Of a stretch of DNA of 64,000 nt, positions 23,602 through 31,731 are shown in pieces; the first letter of the stretch is position 1, and every line of letters starts with the position of its first letter. The stretch is taken from assembly GCF_003710825.1 (NCBI RefSeq), contig NZ_RHHQ01000017.1, forward strand, positions 248,001 to 312,000, read 5' to 3'. Below the pieces are notes generated by a model. The model was not told the DNA's origin, did not search any database, and saw only the letters and a program-made list of their open reading frames with translations. This stretch comes from Brevibacillus fluminis (GTDB lineage Bacteria; Bacillota; Bacilli; Brevibacillales; Brevibacillaceae). The translations under genes were made by a program, and so were the position numbers.

Positions 23602-25110
23602 ATGAAGTATCAGCTGGAGGAAAACGGAATCGTAACCTTAACGGATCATGGAACCGATGTTTCCAAAGAATCGCCGCTATGGAATGAAGATTTGCGTCCA
23701 ACCACAAAAGAGGAGCATAGTTGGACCGGCTACAACTATGCCAGCTTGTGGATCGGGATGTGTATCTGTCTGCCTGCCTACTCGATGGCCGCTGGGTTGA
23801 TTTCGCTTGGAATGAACTGGTGGCAAGCGGTGGGCACGATCATTTTGGGGAACTGTATCGTCCTTATCCCTATTTTGCTTAATTCACATGCAGGCACCAA
23901 GTTCGGCATCCCGTATCCGGTATATGCTCGCATCTGGTTTGGCTCCAAGGGAACGCATATCCCGTCAATCGCGCGCGCGGTCATCGGTGCAGGCTGGTTC
24001 GGGATCAACTGTTGGTTTGGTGGTGCTTCCATCGATACGCTTCTGATGGCGATGACGGGCTGGGGGAACGTGCCAGGCCATTTGCCAATCGCGTTTATCG
24101 CCTTCTGGGCATTGAACGTCTGGATCGCCTATCGCGGGCCGGAAGCAATCAAACGCATGGAATTTTGGGCTGCTCCGGCACTGATCGTGATGAGCCTGGC
24201 GCTCCTCGTCTGGGCGCTCACAGCCGCAGGCGGATGGGGTCCCATGCTGTCGGCTCCGTCGAAATTCACAACCACAGGAGAGTTTCTGAAAATCTTCTTC
24301 CCTGCGTTAACCGGTGCGATCGCCTTTTGGTCCACACTTGCATTGAACATCCCCGATTTTTGCCGGTATGCGAAAAGCCAAAAAGCGCAAATCGTCGGTC
24401 AATCTGTCTCCCTTCCTTCCACAATGGGTCTGTTCTCCTTCATTGGGGTAGCCGTCGCGTCCGCGACCGTCGTCGTATACGGAGAAGCGATCTGGGACCC
24501 TGCTGCCTTGCTTGCCAAATTCAGTCCGTTTGCCATTTTGCTTGGAACATTAGGTATCGTGCTGGCCACCTTGACGACGAACGTCGCGGCAAATATCGTG
24601 GCACCTGCCCGTGCAATCGAAAACCTCGCGCCACGCAAGCTGTCGTTTGGTGCTGGTGCGATCATCACCGGTCTTTTCGCTCTCCTGATGCAGCCGTGGT
24701 ACATTTTAGAAAATTTCTCGAACTACATTTTCCTGTGGCTCGGCTATTATGCCGCGCTGCTTGGTCCAATCGATGGCATCGCGATCGCGGATTATTGGCT
24801 CGTGCGTAAACGCCGCCTCCATTTGGTCGAGCTGTACAAAACGGACGGGATTTACAGCTATGCGGGAGGCTATAACAAACACGCGATCTGGTCCCTCGTT
24901 GCAGGTGTCGTCTTTCTCTTTATCTGCAAATGGACGCCGGGCCTCGGCATCATTTGGGATAATGCGTGGTTCATCGGCCTGTTAATATCCGGCCTACTTT
25001 ATTGGGCGTTGATGAAAGAAGATGCGAGCCTGATTTCGGCCGAACAGTACGATTCGATTACGCTAAAAGGCGGCGCGAGAAAAGGGCAGTCGTTTGAACA
25101 CATAAGTTAA
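23602..25110 (+). CDS. NCS1-family nucleobase/hydantoin permease
   Basis: 502-residue membrane transporter of the nucleobase-cation-symport-1 family (Mhp1, PucI, FurE type) with twelve predicted helices. Signature stretches include ESPLWNEDLRPTTKEEHSWT at the N-terminus, WFGINCWFGG in helix 3, and FWSTLALNIPDFCRYAKSQK in the middle. The family imports uracil, allantoin, hydantoins or cytosine with sodium or protons. Position 1.3 kb after the reductive pyrimidine operon points to uracil/thymine or a dihydropyrimidine/hydantoin. ATG 23602 follows AAGGAG. Confidence 0.9.
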   Translation: MKYQLEENGIVTLTDHGTDVSKESPLWNEDLRPTTKEEHSWTGYNYASLWIGMCICLPAYSMAAGLISLGMNWWQAVGTIILGNCIVLIPILLNSHAGTKFGIPYPVYARIWFGSKGTHIPSIARAVIGAGWFGINCWFGGASIDTLLMAMTGWGNVPGHLPIAFIAFWALNVWIAYRGPEAIKRMEFWAAPALIVMSLALLVWALTAAGGWGPMLSAPSKFTTTGEFLKIFFPALTGAIAFWSTLALNIPDFCRYAKSQKAQIVGQSVSLPSTMGLFSFIGVAVASATVVVYGEAIWDPAALLAKFSPFAILLGTLGIVLATLTTNVAANIVAPARAIENLAPRKLSFGAGAIITGLFALLMQPWYILENFSNYIFLWLGYYAALLGPIDGIAIADYWLVRKRRLHLVELYKTDGIYSYAGGYNKHAIWSLVAGVVFLFICKWTPGLGIIWDNAWFIGLLISGLLYWALMKEDASLISAEQYDSITLKGGARKGQSFEHIS

Positions 25111-25122
25111 TGATCAGAAGTG

Positions 25123-25153
25123 GAGGTATCTCGGTAAAGTGGGATACCTCTTT
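25123..25153 (+). terminator. Rho-independent terminator
   Basis: GAGGTATC (25123-25130) pairs exactly with GATACCTC (25143-25150), followed by TTTCGTTT. Confidence 0.75.
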
Positions 25154-25259
25154 CGTTTGCTCCATTACCGTTGAAGCGGTTGTTGTAGATGCCTTTGAAA
25201 CATGCTAGAATCGGCACATTCATTGGAAAGAAACGGGAGAATGGGGGGCTTGTCAGACA

Positions 25260-26357
25260 ATGGATACACCAAAATTGAGGGATCGGCGCTCTTCACGAAT
25301 CTTGCTCACGGTCGTTACGGCGATTGCAGCGGGGGCGATATTCAACCTGCTTCATGCTCCGATTCCGTGGCTTTTGGGACCGATGCTTGCCGTATTGATC
25401 GGCTCCAATGTAAGTAAGGGGCGCTATGAGTGGCCGGGTTATTTGCGAAATGCGGGGATGATCGTGGTCGGTTATACGATCGGCCAATCGCTGACTGTCG
25501 CAGCACTGCAAGGAATGTCGCAGCAATTACCGTACATGCTGCTGATGACGACTGTGCTGCTGCTCTTTTGCGCTGGCATCTCTTTGCTCATAGCAAAACT
25601 GTCGGGAACGGATTACAAGACAGCGCTTTTGGGCAGCATTCCCGGGGGATTGACACAGGTAGTGACACTGGCGGAGGAAACCGAGGGCGTCAATCTCACC
25701 GTTGTGACCGTGACACAAGTCATCCGCTTGATGATCATCATCATTTGCGTGCCTTTGATTGTCTTCCATACACCGTTTGGCCAAGAGGGCGGGGTTGTGG
25801 CACATGAGGCGGCCAAGCAGCAGGCTGCGGCAGGGAGTGGTATCGAGTGGCTTTTGTTTCCAATCGTTTGCATCGTCAGCGCGATCGTTGCGAACAAAAT
25901 CAAGTTTCCGACCGCTTATTTGCTCGGTCCAGCATTCGGGACGGCAGCGGTGCAAATGTTTTCGCTGCAAGGACCGTCACTTCCGCCATTTGCGGTTGAT
26001 GCTGCGCAGCTTTTGATCGGTACATACGTCGGATTGCTTTTGAAGCCGGACATGCTCGCGCACAAGGCGCGCACGCTCGGTTTGGCAGTTGGCAACGGGC
26101 TTCTGCTGGTATTCGGTGCATGGGGGTTGAGCATATTGTTGACCAAGCTGCAACCTGTGTCCGGTGCGACGGCTTTGCTGGGTTTGGCGCCAGGCGGGAT
26201 GGATCAGATGGGCATCATCGCGCATGAGATCCATGCGGATTTACCACTAGTTGCCGGTTATCAATTATTCCGAACTTTTTTTATTTTATTCATCGTGCCT
26301 CCGCTTTTGCGGCTGTTGTTCCAGCTTGTCGCTAGAAAGGCGAAACAGACCGACTGA
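25260..26357 (+). CDS. AbrB-family membrane protein (ammonia monooxygenase-like)
   Basis: 365-residue integral membrane protein with about ten hydrophobic segments, of the family named AbrB (unrelated to the transition-state regulator AbrB). The two halves carry matching glycine/proline signatures, GSIPGGLTQVVTLAEE and GLAPGGMDQMGIIAHE, indicating an internal duplication. Homologues are annotated ammonia monooxygenase or aminobenzoyl-glutamate-like transporters; no substrate is established. It starts after GGGGGG. A terminator precedes it and a regulatory inverted repeat follows, so it stands alone. Confidence 0.82.
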   Translation: MDTPKLRDRRSSRILLTVVTAIAAGAIFNLLHAPIPWLLGPMLAVLIGSNVSKGRYEWPGYLRNAGMIVVGYTIGQSLTVAALQGMSQQLPYMLLMTTVLLLFCAGISLLIAKLSGTDYKTALLGSIPGGLTQVVTLAEETEGVNLTVVTVTQVIRLMIIIICVPLIVFHTPFGQEGGVVAHEAAKQQAAAGSGIEWLLFPIVCIVSAIVANKIKFPTAYLLGPAFGTAAVQMFSLQGPSLPPFAVDAAQLLIGTYVGLLLKPDMLAHKARTLGLAVGNGLLLVFGAWGLSILLTKLQPVSGATALLGLAPGGMDQMGIIAHEIHADLPLVAGYQLFRTFFILFIVPPLLRLLFQLVARKAKQTD

Positions 26358-26430
26358 ACCGTCGATCAATTACGGGGATAATCAGCAGAACGGAATCTCA
26401 CAATAAGTAAAAAGAATGGTGAAAAAGCGC

Positions 26431-26466
26431 TTGTTAAACAAAAGTTTGTATGATAAACTTTTGTTT
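26431..26466 (+). promoter_or_regulatory. Promoter with perfect 12-bp inverted repeat
   Basis: AAACAAAAGTTT (26436-26447) and AAACTTTTGTTT (26455-26466) are exact reverse complements separated by 7 bases. TTGTTA (26431-26436), a 17-base spacer and TAAACT (26454-26459) give a promoter wholly inside the repeat. A DNA-binding protein here would block the psuK-psuG operon; the HTH domain of PsuK itself is the natural candidate. Confidence 0.75.
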
Positions 26467-26493
26467 GTAAGTCGAGAAGGAAGGAGGACCGAG

Positions 26494-27594
26494 ATGGATA
26501 AAGAAAAACAAATTCTCCATTACATCCGACAAAATCCGTTTCTTTCCCAGCAAGAGCTGGCTCATTTGATCGGTATTTCACGCTCTGCGGTTGCAGGTTA
26601 CATCGCGAACCTGACCAAGCGCGGCGAAATAAAAGGACGGGCCTACATTTTGCGAGAAGAGGGGCTATTAACATGCATCGGCGGCGCCAACCTCGACCGC
26701 AAAGCGCACGGCAAACAAAAGGTAAAGCTTCATTCCTCCAACCCTGTGCACATAAGCGAGTCCTGTGGCGGCGTTTCTCGTAACATCGCTGAAAATTTGG
26801 GCAGACTCGGCTTCCATTCCTCACTCATCAGCTGTGTCGGCGACGACAAAGAAGGTGCGTGGGTATTGGAAGAGACAAAAAGGCATGGTGTTGATGTGAG
26901 CCAGGTTTGGGTGCTCGCAGGCCAACAGACCGGAACCTATACCGCGTTGCTCGATATCGACGGCGAGATGGTCGTATCGCTTGCAAATATGGATATTTAC
27001 GATCGCTTAACACCAGAAATGTTCGCGGATAAATGGTCGCACATCGCTGCATCCGCTGCGGTTTTTGCCGATACGAACATTCCAGCGGATTGCTTGCAAT
27101 ATTTGATCAAACGATGCAAAGAAGACAACATCCCGCTGTATATTGACCCGGTTTCCTCGGCAAAAGCGCAGAAACTGCCAGAGAAGCTCGATGGGGTCAA
27201 GGCGATTTTGCCAAATAAAGAAGAGGCGGAGCTTCTCGCCCAGATGAAAATCGAGTCGGAAGCAGACATCGCTGTCGCTTGCCAAAAAATACGCGAACGC
27301 GGTGTCGAGAGCGTCATCATCACATTAGGTGAGCAAGGAATTTACTACGCAACGGAAACGGAAAGCCAGCTTTTGGCACCATATCACGTAGAAGTCGTGG
27401 ATGTTACAGGCGCAGGCGATGCATTCGCATCGGGCTTTCTTTTTGGCGTAACGGAAGGCGAAACGGTCGCGACAGCCTGCAAGCTGGGCTTGGCCGCTTC
27501 CGCTCTCACTCTACAGACAAACGAGTCGGTTTCCCCGCTGCTCAAATCGGAACACCTATACCAATTCATAAAGGAGAGAAATACTCATGAATAA
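26494..27594 (+). CDS. psuK: Pseudouridine kinase, PfkB family, with N-terminal HTH
   Basis: Phosphorylates pseudouridine to its 5-prime phosphate for cleavage by PsuG. The first 55 residues are a winged helix-turn-helix (QQELAHLIGISRSAVAGYIA). From residue 60 a PfkB sugar-kinase domain follows: substrate motif CIGGANLDRKAHG and ATP/catalytic motif DVTGAGDAFASGF with base D309. Length 366 agrees with HTH-PfkB fusions such as E. coli YeiI. The ATG at 26494 follows GGAAGGAGG. The stop overlaps psuG by 8 bases. A perfect inverted repeat sits in its promoter. Confidence 0.9.
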   Translation: MDKEKQILHYIRQNPFLSQQELAHLIGISRSAVAGYIANLTKRGEIKGRAYILREEGLLTCIGGANLDRKAHGKQKVKLHSSNPVHISESCGGVSRNIAENLGRLGFHSSLISCVGDDKEGAWVLEETKRHGVDVSQVWVLAGQQTGTYTALLDIDGEMVVSLANMDIYDRLTPEMFADKWSHIAASAAVFADTNIPADCLQYLIKRCKEDNIPLYIDPVSSAKAQKLPEKLDGVKAILPNKEEAELLAQMKIESEADIAVACQKIRERGVESVIITLGEQGIYYATETESQLLAPYHVEVVDVTGAGDAFASGFLFGVTEGETVATACKLGLAASALTLQTNESVSPLLKSEHLYQFIKERNTHE

Positions 27595-28498
27595 CCAATA
27601 CTTGACGTTTACCGATGAAGTCCGCCACGCGCTCGACAATAATTTGCCAATCGTAGCGCTCGAAACAACGATCATCTCGCACGGCATGCCATATCCGCAA
27701 AATATCCAAATGGCGAAAGAAGTGGAGCAAATCATCCGCGACAACGGTGCTGTACCGGCAACGATCGGCTTTTTGGACGGCAAAATCAAGATCGGACTGA
27801 ACGAAAGCGAGCTGGAAGAGTTCGCGACGAACAAATCGGTAGCAAAAGTGAGCCGCCGCGACCTGCCACACATTTTGGCTACTGGAAAAATCGGAGCGGC
27901 TACCGTAGCAGCAACGATGATCGGTGCTGAACTAGCGGGCATCGAAGTGTTTGCAACCGGCGGTATCGGCGGCGTGCACCGCGAAGGGGAAGTAACGTGG
28001 GACGTATCGGCTGACTTGACAGAGCTTGCCTCCACTAACGTCGCTGTTGTCTGCGCAGGCTGCAAATCGATCCTCGATATCGGCCGTACACTGGAATATT
28101 TGGAGACACATGGGGTGCCGGTTGCTGGCTATCAAACGTCTGAGTTCCCATCGTTCTTTTCCCGCGAAAGCGGTAATCCGGTTGATTTCCGTGTCGATAC
28201 ACCAGAAGAAGCGGCATCGATGCTGAACACAAAATGGAACCTCGGCCTCAAAGGTGGAGCAGTGATTGCCAACCCAGTTCCACAAGAAGCGGCTATGGAT
28301 TTCAATGAAATTGAACAAGTAATTTTGCGTGCGCTGGATGAGGCGAAGGAAAACAACATTACGGGCAAAAACGTAACGCCGTTCCTGCTGGATAAAGTGA
28401 AACAGCTTACCGGCGGAAAATCGTTGGAAACCAACATCGCGCTGGTGAAACATAACGCAAAAGTAGCGGCGCAAATCGCAGTTGCTTTGAAAAAATAA
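27587..28498 (+). CDS. psuG: Pseudouridine-5-phosphate glycosidase
   Basis: Cleaves the C-C glycosidic bond of pseudouridine 5-phosphate to uracil and ribose 5-phosphate. The 303 residues contain all family blocks: VALETTIISHGMPYPQN, GFLDGKIKIGL, SRRDLP, ATGGIGGVHREGE, and VCAGCKSILDIGRTLEYLET. Length is standard. Translationally coupled to psuK. Released uracil could enter the preTA-hydA-ureidopropionase operon located 5 kb upstream. Confidence 0.96.
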   Translation: MNNQYLTFTDEVRHALDNNLPIVALETTIISHGMPYPQNIQMAKEVEQIIRDNGAVPATIGFLDGKIKIGLNESELEEFATNKSVAKVSRRDLPHILATGKIGAATVAATMIGAELAGIEVFATGGIGGVHREGEVTWDVSADLTELASTNVAVVCAGCKSILDIGRTLEYLETHGVPVAGYQTSEFPSFFSRESGNPVDFRVDTPEEAASMLNTKWNLGLKGGAVIANPVPQEAAMDFNEIEQVILRALDEAKENNITGKNVTPFLLDKVKQLTGGKSLETNIALVKHNAKVAAQIAVALKK

Positions 28499-28546
28499 GT
28501 CTAAATCGACACGAGGAACAAACGGGTACGGGTAAAAATCAAGAAC

Positions 28547-28594
28547 AACGCAAGCAGCATAAAAGCAAATTGCCTATGCTGCTTGCGTTTTTTT
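28547..28594 (+). terminator. Rho-independent terminator of psuK-psuG
   Basis: AACGCAAGCAGCATA (28547-28561) pairs perfectly with TATGCTGCTTGCGTT (28575-28589) followed by T residues. Confidence 0.93.
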
Positions 28595-28654
28595 CTGTTT
28601 TTGCACCTGTAAGCTTCCCAAACTGTTTGTCAATTCGGTAAAATAATGAGTACA

Positions 28655-28730
28655 CGCAAGTCGTTCGCTAGTTGATCGGAAGGTGGAAGCACCACCGAGA
28701 AGGTCCGATCGTTTATGGGAGTGACTTGCG
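28655..28730 (+). ncRNA. Nested-stem leader RNA before the exporter gene
   Basis: Three coaxial helices nest perfectly: CGCAAGTC/GACTTGCG (28655-28662/28723-28730), GATCGGA/TCCGATC (28674-28680/28704-28710) and GGTGG/CCACC (28682-28686/28692-28696, loop AAGCA), separated by asymmetric purine-rich internal loops. A possible -10 (TAAAAT, 28639-28644) puts the transcript start close to the outer helix. It ends 39 bases before the MFS start codon. I cannot assign it to a known riboswitch class, and no terminator is seen inside. Confidence 0.6.
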
Positions 28731-28769
28731 GCATCGCGCAATCATCTTGCAAAAGAAAGGGTCCTCGTC

Positions 28770-30026
28770 ATGTCAACTTCAAATGATGCTTCAGCCTCAG
28801 GACAGGTGCTGCGGCCAAGCTTACAACCTGATGTGAAGCCAACAGTCTACAAGATTTTGCTTGCAATCAGCCTGGTCCATCTGTTCAATGACACGATTCA
28901 GGCCATCGTGCCGGCTATTCTGCCGATTTTCAAAGATTCGATGCGGCTGACCTACATGCAGTCGGGGATCATCGTGTTTGCACTGAACATGACCTCTTCT
29001 GTCATGCAGCCTGTTGTCGGGATGTTTGCTGACCGTCGTCCGACACCAATCATTTTGCCGATCGGAATGGGCTTTACTTTCCTGGGGGTGCTTGGCCTCG
29101 CACTCGCACCGAATTATTGGCTCGTGTTGCTTTCCGTGCTTCTGATCGGCCTAGGTTCTGCCGTATTTCATCCGGAGGCATCGCGTGTGGCCAACATGGC
29201 AGCAGGGTCGCGCCGCGGTTTAGCACAGTCGATTTTCCAGGTCGGCGGCAACTCCGGCCAATCGCTCGCTTCCGTTATGACCGCATTGGTTTTCGCACCG
29301 CTCGGTCAAATCGGCGCGATCTGGTTCACACTTGTTGCGGCTTTTGGTATTTTCGTGCAAGGGCGAATTGCCAAATGGTACGGCAATTATTTGCGCACAA
29401 ACGAGCTTGCACGGAAGAAAAATGCCGCAAGAACCATCAGCCCGGAGCGCAAAAAGAAGATCACCTTCGCGATTTACATGCTCATTTTTCTCGTTTTCGC
29501 GCGTTCTTGGTACCAGTCCGGCATCACGATCTACTATCCGTTTTACTTGATGGATAAGTTCGGGATCAGCCTCGACAAAGCGCAAATGTACATTTTCCTC
29601 TATGCGGCCGCTGGTGCGGTAGGAACGTTTATGGGTGGACCGCTGTCTGATAAGTTCGGCCGCCGCAACCTGCTGATGTTCTCGCTGCTTGGTACGGCAC
29701 CGCTTGCGCTGATTTTGCCATATGCCAATGCGTTCTGGGCATTCGTCATCCTGTTGTTCAACGGCTTCATCCTGCTGTCGAGCTTTTCCGTGACCGTCGT
29801 GTACGCCCAAGATTTGATACCGGGAAAAGTTGGAACAGTATCGGGTCTGGTCACCGGCCTCGCTTTCGGCTTAGGTGCGCTTGGCGCAGTTGGGTTGGGC
29901 GGTTTGATCGACAAATTTGATCTTGGCTTCGTCATGCAAGCCGTAAGCTTTTTGCCTCTGTTGGGCGTATTGACGCTTTTACTCCCATCGGATAAAACAT
30001 TGAAAGCTTGGGCAGATGGCCAGTAA
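28770..30026 (+). CDS. fsr: MFS exporter, fosmidomycin-resistance (Fsr) family
   Basis: 418-residue major facilitator with twelve helices. Family blocks of Fsr are clear: HLFNDTIQAIVPAILPIFK near the N-terminus, GSAVFHPEASRVANMAAG and RRGLAQSIFQVGGNSGQS in the middle. In E. coli Fsr exports fosmidomycin; the natural substrate of chromosomal homologues is unknown. The gene is monocistronic with a structured leader and a clear terminator. A start at ATG 28770 follows AAAGGG. Confidence 0.88.
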   Translation: MSTSNDASASGQVLRPSLQPDVKPTVYKILLAISLVHLFNDTIQAIVPAILPIFKDSMRLTYMQSGIIVFALNMTSSVMQPVVGMFADRRPTPIILPIGMGFTFLGVLGLALAPNYWLVLLSVLLIGLGSAVFHPEASRVANMAAGSRRGLAQSIFQVGGNSGQSLASVMTALVFAPLGQIGAIWFTLVAAFGIFVQGRIAKWYGNYLRTNELARKKNAARTISPERKKKITFAIYMLIFLVFARSWYQSGITIYYPFYLMDKFGISLDKAQMYIFLYAAAGAVGTFMGGPLSDKFGRRNLLMFSLLGTAPLALILPYANAFWAFVILLFNGFILLSSFSVTVVYAQDLIPGKVGTVSGLVTGLAFGLGALGAVGLGGLIDKFDLGFVMQAVSFLPLLGVLTLLLPSDKTLKAWADGQ

Positions 30027-30047
30027 TCAAACCAAAATCGTGTGAAG

Positions 30048-30075
30048 CACGCTGCTGGTGCAGCGTGTTTTTTTT
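30048..30075 (+). terminator. Rho-independent terminator
   Basis: CACGCTGC / GCAGCGTG with TGGT loop, then eight T residues. Confidence 0.95.
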
Positions 30076-30120
30076 CTTAGAACATGCTCGTCCATGTTTA
30101 ATGGGTAGGGGGGAGATCAA

Positions 30121-30591
30121 ATGGAAAAAAGAGTGTGCATCATCCCGTGCGGTGCAAAAAAAATATGGGACATTGTGCCGGAAGCAGGACCGACGATGGC
30201 TAAAGATACATACCACAGCACGTTTCATCAGGCTTGCCAGTCGTATGCCAGCGCTTTTTTTGCTGATTGGCTGATATTGTCGGCCAAGCATGGATTCCTT
30301 GCAGCCGATGATTGGGTCGTGGCGAACTATGATTGTGCGTTTGGAACCGATGATCCGGCGATCATCGGTGTGGAGGCGCTGCGTGAAAGCGCCGCTGCCA
30401 AACAGTTGGAACAGTATGGAACGATCGTCTTGCTTGGCGGCAAAAAGTTTGTTCCGGTGCTGCAGCCACTGTTAGGCGATGGCCAGCTGATCGAACGGCC
30501 GCTAGCAAAGTGCCGGGGGATCGGCACGATGGTGCAGGCGTTGAAGCGTGCGGTCGAGGAAAATCAAGAGCTCAATCTTCGGATGATTTGA
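30121..30591 (+). CDS. DUF6884-type protein
   Basis: 156 residues with the pattern of the DUF6884 family: N-terminal IIPCGAKK, then YHSTFHQACQSYASAF, LILSAKHGFLAADD, and GKKFVPVLQPLL with PLAKCRGIGTM near the end. The family resembles the C-terminal part of archaeal tRNA-guanine transglycosylase-like and YaaA-like folds and is frequent in phage-linked or base-modification contexts, but the reaction is unknown. It starts behind GGGGGGAG. The Rrf2 promoter lies immediately after its stop. Confidence 0.75.
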   Translation: MEKRVCIIPCGAKKIWDIVPEAGPTMAKDTYHSTFHQACQSYASAFFADWLILSAKHGFLAADDWVVANYDCAFGTDDPAIIGVEALRESAAAKQLEQYGTIVLLGGKKFVPVLQPLLGDGQLIERPLAKCRGIGTMVQALKRAVEENQELNLRMI

Positions 30592-30595
30592 CCTA

Positions 30596-30630
30596 TTGAC
30601 GAAATGAACTGTATCCGATATGATTACAGT
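30596..30630 (+). promoter_or_regulatory. rrf2 promoter with inverted-repeat operator
   Basis: TTGACG (30596-30601), 17-base spacer, TATGAT (30619-30624). ACTGTA (30608-30613) and TACAGT (30625-30630) form an inverted repeat spanning the -10, a good autorepression site for the Rrf2 protein it drives. Confidence 0.72.
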
Positions 30631-30657
30631 ATCCTTCTTGAGGAGGAAGTTGGTTCC

Positions 30658-31086
30658 GTGAACAGTGAATTTACAATCGCCGTGCACAGTTTGGTGTTTC
30701 TGGCGTATTTGCCTGATAAGATGGCGAGCAGTGAGCTAATTGCCAAAAACGTTTCTACCCATCCGGCGCGAATCCGCAAGATCATGAGCTGCTTGCGCAA
30801 AAGCGGTTTTGTCAAAACGAAGGAAGGCATTGGGGGCGGTTATATCCTCAATTGCAATCCGGAGGAAGTAACATTGTCCCAGCTCTATCGCTGTGTTTCC
30901 TGCGGTACGTTAAAACCGCACTGGTGTACTGGAGATCCTGACCAGGAGTGCCTGGTGTCATCAAACATTCAAGGTGTGATGGATCACATCTTCACTGAAG
31001 CTGAAATCTACTTTGAGAATTATCTTAATCAAATTACGATCAGCTCGGTACTCGAAAAGATCAAAGGGTGCAAGGGGAGTAACTGA
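30658..31086 (+). CDS. Rrf2-family transcriptional regulator
   Basis: 142-residue winged-helix regulator. The N-terminus FTIAVHSLVFLAYLPDKMAS with VSTHPARIRKIMSCLRKSGFV and GIGGGYIL is typical. Cysteines at CVSCGTLKPHWC and ECLVSS could bind an iron-sulfur cluster or sense thiol redox, but spacing differs from IscR and NsrR, closer to the YwnA/CymR-like group. GTG 30658 is used because GAGGAGGA is upstream. The operator in its promoter suggests autoregulation, and similar half-sites before the next gene suggest a second target. Confidence 0.87.
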   Translation: MNSEFTIAVHSLVFLAYLPDKMASSELIAKNVSTHPARIRKIMSCLRKSGFVKTKEGIGGGYILNCNPEEVTLSQLYRCVSCGTLKPHWCTGDPDQECLVSSNIQGVMDHIFTEAEIYFENYLNQITISSVLEKIKGCKGSN

Positions 31087-31159
31087 CATCGCTCTACCTG
31101 AGAAAAACGAAGCAAAGGCTCCGTCATCATCTGTGACGCAGCCACATTTTTACCCTTAC

Positions 31160-31244
31160 TGTAATATTATTAATTACAAATCGAAGAATGTAGGAAATCG
31201 GGCGAAAGGAAAACAGACGCTTTTTTTAACAGTCAAACTGTAAT
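31160..31244 (+). promoter_or_regulatory. Possible Rrf2 sites before the IDEAL gene
   Basis: TGTAAT (31160-31165) and ATTACA (31173-31178) form an inverted repeat preceded by AC, so the left arm reads ACTGTAAT, like the ACTGTA arm in the rrf2 promoter. Another ACTGTAAT lies at 31237-31244. The 190-base gap is otherwise AT-rich with no gene. Confidence 0.4.
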
Positions 31245-31280
31245 TTTAATCATAACATTTAAAATTAGGGGTGAAACGTG

Positions 31281-31676
31281 ATGACGATGCAAAACCATTT
31301 ACAGCTTAGCGTGGGTGATTGGGTCAAGGCAAAGGCGAAAAGCGGTGAATTGTTGCATGGCTTTATCGAATCGGTTGATTTGATGCAAGGGATTGCCAAA
31401 GTGTATGTGGTCGACAGTGATCTTGAAGATTCGGTAGGACGGTCGATCGAGTTGTACACGCATAGTGTCGAAAAGTATTCGGCGACCGTGATCGAGACGG
31501 AGGAACAAATTCTCGATGCCATCGATCTGGCGCTGATGACGCGTGATGAGGCGTGGTTTCGCGATCTGTACGCCGACCTGACCATCGTAAGGCAAAGATC
31601 GGCAGATATAGAGAAGAAACGAAGCGCTACGCTGCGGACCAGAAATCGGCTGCGTCCATCGGATATGCCCTCATAA
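31281..31676 (+). CDS. IDEAL-domain protein
   Basis: 131 residues. The C-terminal part ILDAIDLALMTRDEAWFRDL matches the IDEAL domain, a short helical motif named after its sequence and found in several Bacillota proteins, thought to mediate protein contacts. The N-terminal 65 residues (LSVGDWVKAKAKSGELLHGF, then GIAKVYVVDSD) look like a small beta-barrel of SH3/KOW type. ATG 31281 is chosen for spacing after AGGGGTGA. A thioredoxin gene follows after 55 bases. The role is unknown. Confidence 0.68.
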   Translation: MTMQNHLQLSVGDWVKAKAKSGELLHGFIESVDLMQGIAKVYVVDSDLEDSVGRSIELYTHSVEKYSATVIETEEQILDAIDLALMTRDEAWFRDLYADLTIVRQRSADIEKKRSATLRTRNRLRPSDMPS

Positions 31677-31731
31677 AGAAGGCTTGGCATAGATAAGAAA
31701 AACCCGAATACGATAATGGGAGGAAACAAAC

